NCBI GenBank assembly: GCA_039815145.1
Contig: JBCBZW010000012.1
Location: 1 to 64,000 of the forward strand
Direction: 5' to 3'
From: Pseudomonadota bacterium
Lineage (GTDB): Bacteria; Pseudomonadota; Gammaproteobacteria; Steroidobacterales; JBCBZW01
DNA length: 64,000 bases
The position numbers and the translations under genes are program-made. Numbering within the stretch: the first letter of the stretch is position 1; the number at the start of each line of letters is the position of its first letter. The notes beneath the pieces were generated by a model. It saw only the letters and a program-made list of their open reading frames with translations, made no database searches and had not been told where the DNA came from. Shown here one piece after another: positions 60,489 to 64,000 of this stretch.

Positions 60489-61115
60489 ATGAGTGGTAGC
60501 GAAGGGATGACCCGGCGAGACGCAGGCGACGACAACCAGTTGATGTCGAGGATCTCCCGCCAGGACAAGGCGGCGCTGCAGGCGCTGTACCTGGCCTACC
60601 ACGGAAAATTGATGCGCTTCGCGCTGCGCGTGGTTCGCCGGCCCGAAGACGCGGAGGAAGTGGTCAATGACGTATTCATGGTGGTCTGGCGCGACGCCGG
60701 CACCTTCGAGGGACGCTCCCGGGTGTCCACCTGGCTCATGGGCATCGCCTACCGGCGGGCACTCAAGCACCTGCGCAAGGAGACGAGTCGCCTTCGCCTC
60801 GTCGCCTCGGGCGGCGGCGAGCGCGACGAGCCGGACCAGTACCTGGAGAGCGCCGAAGACGACGCCCCCCTCCCTGCCGACGCCCTCGAGCAGCAGGAGG
60901 TGGCCGACGTCGCCCTCAAGTCCCTACCCGCCGACCAGCGACTCATGGTGGAGCTCGCCCTGGTCATGGGTCACTCGTATCCGGAGATTGCCGAGATGGC
61001 GGATTGTCCGGTGAACACGGTGAAGACACGCATGTTCCACGCCCGTAAGCGGATGCGCGACGCGCTGAAAGCCACGGGCCTGGGCACCGACCTGGCAGAT
61101 GCCTTGGGAGCCTGA
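60489..61115 (+). CDS. ECF-type sigma factor
   Basis: This 208-residue sigma factor has a region 2 ALYLAYHGKLMRFALRVVRRPEDAEEVVNDVFMVVWRDAGTFEGRSRVSTWLMGIAYRRA-like series (seen in pieces) and a region 4 VMGHSYPEIAEMADCPVNTVKTRMFHARKRM. The ATG at 60489 lies just before the family start; the frame remains open far upstream but there it only mirrors the kinase gene. The anti-sigma gene follows 2 bp later. It probably controls its own operon and the divergent kinase. Confidence 0.92.
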   Translation: MSGSEGMTRRDAGDDNQLMSRISRQDKAALQALYLAYHGKLMRFALRVVRRPEDAEEVVNDVFMVVWRDAGTFEGRSRVSTWLMGIAYRRALKHLRKETSRLRLVASGGGERDEPDQYLESAEDDAPLPADALEQQEVADVALKSLPADQRLMVELALVMGHSYPEIAEMADCPVNTVKTRMFHARKRMRDALKATGLGTDLADALGA

Positions 61116-61117
61116 AG

Positions 61118-61762
61118 ATGAGCAACCCACAAGACGACGACACGAACCGCGCGCGCCTGGCGCCGGACCTGGCAGACGATGCGGGATGGACCCTGCTCGC
61201 CCGCTCCCTGCACACCCGCAGCGACGACGAGGTGGCGCGCAGCCAGGCCGCCGGCATGAGCGCCGAGCACGGGCTCGACAAGCTGATGTCCCGCCTCGAG
61301 GCGCAGGAGGAAGCCGAGGAAGCCCGTTCCTCGACGATCGAGGATCAACCGTCGCCGCGCGAAGGCGCGCCCTGGTGGATCGTGCGAACGCAGGCCGCGG
61401 CCATCGTGGCCCTCGCCGCGTCCCTGGCCGTCGTCGCCCTGTGGCTCCCTGGGCTGCAAGGTCCGACCCTCGGCTACGAGACGTTTTCGGATCCCAAGGC
61501 GCCGGCCCCGGTCACCCAGCTGCGCGTGGTGTTCAGCCCCGAGACGTCCATGACAGAGATGCGTGCGCTGCTGCAGTCGATCGATGCCCAGGTCAGCGCC
61601 GGCCCCACCTCGGGCGGCGCCTTCAGCCTAGCCCTCGCCGAGGTGGACGAGTACACCGTGGCGGCCGCCCTGGCGGACCTGCGGGCGGATGAACGCGTGC
61701 TCTTCGCCGAACCCGTATCCGACGCCCGCGCGAGCGGCGCCGGCTACGATGGGCGGCCCTGA
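61118..61762 (+). CDS. Anti-sigma factor with propeptide-like outer domain
   Basis: This is a 214-residue single-pass membrane protein. A polar N-terminal segment of about 85 residues would bind the sigma factor. A helix (AAAIVALAASLAVVALWLP) near residues 92-112 crosses the membrane. The outer domain has QLRVVFSPETSMTEMRALLQSIDAQVSAGP and LADLRADERVLFAEP, a beta-alpha-beta pattern resembling inhibitor I9/subtilase propeptides. It has no zinc-finger anti-sigma motif. It sits between the sigma factor (2-bp gap) and the subtilase (1-bp gap), so a signal via the protease is plausible. Confidence 0.75.
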   Translation: MSNPQDDDTNRARLAPDLADDAGWTLLARSLHTRSDDEVARSQAAGMSAEHGLDKLMSRLEAQEEAEEARSSTIEDQPSPREGAPWWIVRTQAAAIVALAASLAVVALWLPGLQGPTLGYETFSDPKAPAPVTQLRVVFSPETSMTEMRALLQSIDAQVSAGPTSGGAFSLALAEVDEYTVAAALADLRADERVLFAEPVSDARASGAGYDGRP

Positions 61763-61763
61763 G

Positions 61764-62993
61764 ATGTTCGCCCGCGCACTCATCGCCGGCCTGGCGCTGC
61801 TGTTGATGCAGCCCGCCGCCTTCGCGGGCGCCGTCGCCCCCGAGCCAGCGGCGGACGACGAACGTCGCATGCTGATCACCATCGTCGACCCGCAGCACAA
61901 CCAGCGCGTGGCAATCCCCGGCGAGACCGGCGCCTACGCGGTGCGCCGGGGCTACAGCCCTTCCGGGGTGGTGCAACGGCGCCTGCGCGGCATCGCTCGC
62001 CGCCACGCGTTGGAAGTCATCGACGGCTGGCAGATGGCCTCGCTAGGCGTCTACTGCGCCCTGGTGGAAGCCAAGCCCGAGCCGATGCGCACGCGCCAGC
62101 AGGTGTTGCAGGCCCTGCGCGCCGATCGCCAGGTGGAGTCGGCGCAGCCCCTGAACGCCTTCGAGGTGCGCGGGGCGATGGCGGTCGACGACCCCTACGC
62201 GTCCCTGCAGGCGGCGCACACGGCCATGGACATCGGCAAGGCCCATCGCTGGGCCACGGGCAAGGGCGTGCGCGTCGCCGTCATCGACACGGGCATCGAC
62301 GCCCGCCACAAGGACCTGCGCAAGCGCATCCGCGAGTCGCGCAACTTCGTGCCCGGTGAGCCCGCCGCGGAGATCCACGGCACGGCGGTAGCCGGCGTGA
62401 TCGGCGCCATCGCCGGCAACGGCCTCGGCGGGTACGGCGTGGCCCCCGAAGTGAGCCTGTTCGCCTATCGGGCCTGCTGGGATGCCCCTGGCTCGGGCGG
62501 CAGTGCCGGGCGTTGCGATTCGTTCACCTTAGCGCGAGCCCTGGACCGGGCTATCGACAAGGCGGTGGACGTGGTCAACCTTAGCCTCGCGGGGCCCGCC
62601 GATCCGCTGCTGACGCGGTTGGTGGACGAGGCGCTCGCCAAGGGCATCATCGTGGTGGGCCCGCGCGTGGCCGACGCGCGCGCCGAGTTTCCCGCCACGA
62701 TCGAGGGCGTGATCGCCGTCACCTCCGCGCCCGTGGACGGCGCGATCGCGGCGCCGGGTGCCGACGTGCTCACCACCGTGCCGAGCGACGCCTTCGACTT
62801 CATGCAGGGCGTGTCCTTCGCCACCGCCCACGTGAGCGGCGTGGTGGCATTGCTCCGCGAGCGCCAGCCGGACGCGTCCCCCAACGTGATTTACGAAGCG
62901 CTTAGGTCGAGCGCCAACATGGTGCCGGAGGGGGCGGTGGTCAACGCCTGCCACGCCCTGGATTCGATCGCCGATACGGCGTGCGGCCAGTAG
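61764..62993 (+). CDS. Exported subtilisin-like (S8) serine peptidase
   Basis: This 409-residue S8 protease has a signal peptide (RALIAGLALLLMQPAAFAG). A propeptide-like region of about 100 residues is followed by the catalytic domain with Asp175 in VAVIDTGID, His205 in IHGTAVAGVIGA and Ser351 in GVSFATAHVSG. The oxyanion-hole Asn of the usual AAGN segment is not found; the equivalent place reads GIIVVGPRVADARAEFP. Activity may therefore be weak or specialised. Cys pairs (ACWD, RCDS) suggest a disulphide. It starts 1 bp after the anti-sigma gene, so the three genes are one operon. Confidence 0.87.
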   Translation: MFARALIAGLALLLMQPAAFAGAVAPEPAADDERRMLITIVDPQHNQRVAIPGETGAYAVRRGYSPSGVVQRRLRGIARRHALEVIDGWQMASLGVYCALVEAKPEPMRTRQQVLQALRADRQVESAQPLNAFEVRGAMAVDDPYASLQAAHTAMDIGKAHRWATGKGVRVAVIDTGIDARHKDLRKRIRESRNFVPGEPAAEIHGTAVAGVIGAIAGNGLGGYGVAPEVSLFAYRACWDAPGSGGSAGRCDSFTLARALDRAIDKAVDVVNLSLAGPADPLLTRLVDEALAKGIIVVGPRVADARAEFPATIEGVIAVTSAPVDGAIAAPGADVLTTVPSDAFDFMQGVSFATAHVSGVVALLRERQPDASPNVIYEALRSSANMVPEGAVVNACHALDSIADTACGQ

Positions 62994-63002
62994 GCGAGGT
63001 GC

Positions 63003-63704
63003 TCAGCGCGCGTAGCTGATGCTCAGGACCAGGCGCGTATCGCCACGATCGCCCTGAATGCCGTTCACATCGCCAACGGTGCCTTCGCCCGCCAGCTGCA
63101 CGGCCACGCGCCGGTGCAGCCACTGCACGCCCACGCGCCAAAAGCCGTGATCGTTCCAGACGTCGCGATCGAAGAACTGGGCACCGCCGGTGGCCGTGAG
63201 GCGCCAGTGGTCGGCCAGGGGATAGTGGCCGCTCACCTCCACGGCCCCGCCCGGCTCGTTCTCGCCGAGGGCATCGCGCGTGTAGGTGAGACGTCCCGAG
63301 ATCGACTGGCGGAAGCTCCAGCCGAGGGCGAGTTCGGTGTAGCTGAACTCGAGGGCGTTCGGAAAGTCGTAGCGCACCAGATCGCCGCGCAGGGTCCAGT
63401 TGTCGCCGAGGCTCACGCTGCGACCGAGGTAACTCTCCACCAGCGTGCGACGGGTCTCACCGGGACGCCCCGGCAGATCGATGGTGGCGAACGTGACCCC
63501 TAGGTACGCCGCATCCCCCAGCGGTTGATCCACGCTGACGGCGACGGCCGGGTGTCCCGCGGAACGGCTCAAGCCGCGGTGCTGCAGGCTGGTGGTCGCC
63601 TGCAGCAGGAGCGTTGGCGGCACGGCCATCGCGACCGGCGCAAACAACAACAGCGTGAGCACGCAGAGCGCGCCGCGAGGGCAGGGGAAAGGGGTGGAGC
63701 GCAT
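63003..63704 (-). CDS. Predicted outer-membrane beta-barrel protein (TIGR02001-like)
   Basis: This 233-residue protein has a signal peptide (LCVLTLLLFAPVAMA) followed by alternating amphipathic strands. The opening TTSLQHRGLSRSAGHPAVAVSVDQPLG resembles the conserved start of the TIGR02001 family of exported proteins, where a strand ending in RG-x-S is typical. The C-terminal LVLSISYAR ends in an aromatic-x-basic strand suited to a barrel. It is convergent with the subtilase gene (9-bp gap). The function is unknown. Confidence 0.7.
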   Translation of the reverse strand: MRSTPFPCPRGALCVLTLLLFAPVAMAVPPTLLLQATTSLQHRGLSRSAGHPAVAVSVDQPLGDAAYLGVTFATIDLPGRPGETRRTLVESYLGRSVSLGDNWTLRGDLVRYDFPNALEFSYTELALGWSFRQSISGRLTYTRDALGENEPGGAVEVSGHYPLADHWRLTATGGAQFFDRDVWNDHGFWRVGVQWLHRRVAVQLAGEGTVGDVNGIQGDRGDTRLVLSISYAR

Positions 63705-63812
63705 GCCGTCCTTTGGCGTTCACGAGCTGGCGGGGCGCTCGGATTGTACCCCGCGCGCCGACGCCTGAGCGCTCCATTGATCCGCTTTCCCGCCCCATCG
63801 GTACGACGCGCG

Positions 63813-64000
63813 TCAGGGTGTGCTCGGCGCGGCCTCTTCCGCGGCCAGCTCGTTGGCACGCCGGCGCGCCTCCTGGATCTCCCGATAGGCCGCGTGCGCA
63901 TGCAGGCGCGATCGCGGCTTCGCAAACCGGTGAATCAAGACCATGTTGAGGAAGTGGATGATGCCCAGCACGAGCAGCACGAAGCCCACCCCGGACGCCT
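63813..64000 (-). CDS. Membrane protein, 5' end cut by the window edge
   Basis: The last 62 codons of a minus-strand gene run into the window end. They encode a hydrophobic helix (GVGFVLLVLGIIHFLNMVLI) followed by a charged, Ala/Glu/Arg-rich helical tail (YREIQEARRRANELAAEE) and TGA. The missing part lies to the right. No family can be assigned from this fragment. Confidence 0.7.
   Translation of the reverse strand, partial: ASGVGFVLLVLGIIHFLNMVLIHRFAKPRSRLHAHAAYREIQEARRRANELAAEEAAPSTP

Noticed and set aside
1-64000. tRNA or rRNA genes
   Set aside because: No tRNA-like T-loop (GTTCGA-type) with matching acceptor stem and no rRNA-like stretch was seen by eye; a tRNAscan/Infernal run would be decisive.

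Overview
The window reads as a contiguous stretch of a high-GC, tightly packed proteobacterial chromosome, most likely a gammaproteobacterium. The evidence is an E. coli-type pntAB pair, a type IV pilin with a perfect CRP/Vfr-type site, an OlsF-like ornithine-lipid acyltransferase, a two-gene RND efflux pair, LytTR systems and many ATGA/GTGA gene overlaps. About 56 protein genes are supported. I saw no rRNA, tRNA or CRISPR array. The only mobile element found is one small MITE, and the only marked base-composition break is an AT-rich intergenic patch near 55.3 kb.

Layout. 0-5 kb: proton-translocating transhydrogenase (pntA, pntB) and an OmpR/histidine-kinase pair. 5-13 kb: a Tat-exported amine oxidase, an exported SDR coupled to a nucleotide-translocase-like transporter, a LytS/LytR pair behind a candidate LytTR operator, a peptide deformylase and an exported GDPD. 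13-21 kb: a CDGSH/glutamate-synthase fusion coupled to a glutathionyl-hydroquinone reductase and divergent from a LysR regulator, then a DadA-like oxidase, a PQQ dehydrogenase and a ParE-type toxin-antitoxin pair. 21-28 kb: a membrane LytTR regulator, an attenuator-like leader before a gene of unknown function, and cyanophycin synthesis genes. 28-38 kb: an orphan pilin, an ABC-2 exporter with an exported M14-family enzyme, a 2OG oxygenase, a diguanylate cyclase, and the cyanophycin-degrading pair cphB/iadA. 38-49 kb: an ArsR/SRPBCC operon interrupted by a MITE, a DUF3300 protein, an exported M49-like peptidase, an RND pump and an OlsF-like bifunctional acyltransferase. 49-64 kb: a TIR / carboxypeptidase-regulatory / pseudo-caspase operon, an ECF sigma operon, a TPR protein, a beta-helix protein, and a divergent Ser/Thr kinase versus ECF sigma / anti-sigma / subtilase cluster.

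How genes work together. CphA with a Mur-ligase-only CphA-like protein would make cyanophycin. Cyanophycinase and isoaspartyl dipeptidase, 8 kb away on the same strand, would return it to Asp and Arg, so a full storage cycle sits in 14.5 kb. The least described module is the TIR / pseudo-caspase operon at 49.7-53.6 kb: a membrane-anchored TIR protein translationally coupled to two exported proteins, the last of which keeps a caspase-like fold but lacks the His and Cys of the catalytic dyad. A second signalling module at 59-63 kb joins an ECF sigma factor, an anti-sigma factor with a protease-propeptide-like outer domain, a subtilase and a divergent kinase, with mirrored TTGAACC boxes between them. 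The clearest recent event is a 160-bp MITE in a TA site. Removing it in silico restores an exact ATGA overlap between the two genes it now separates.
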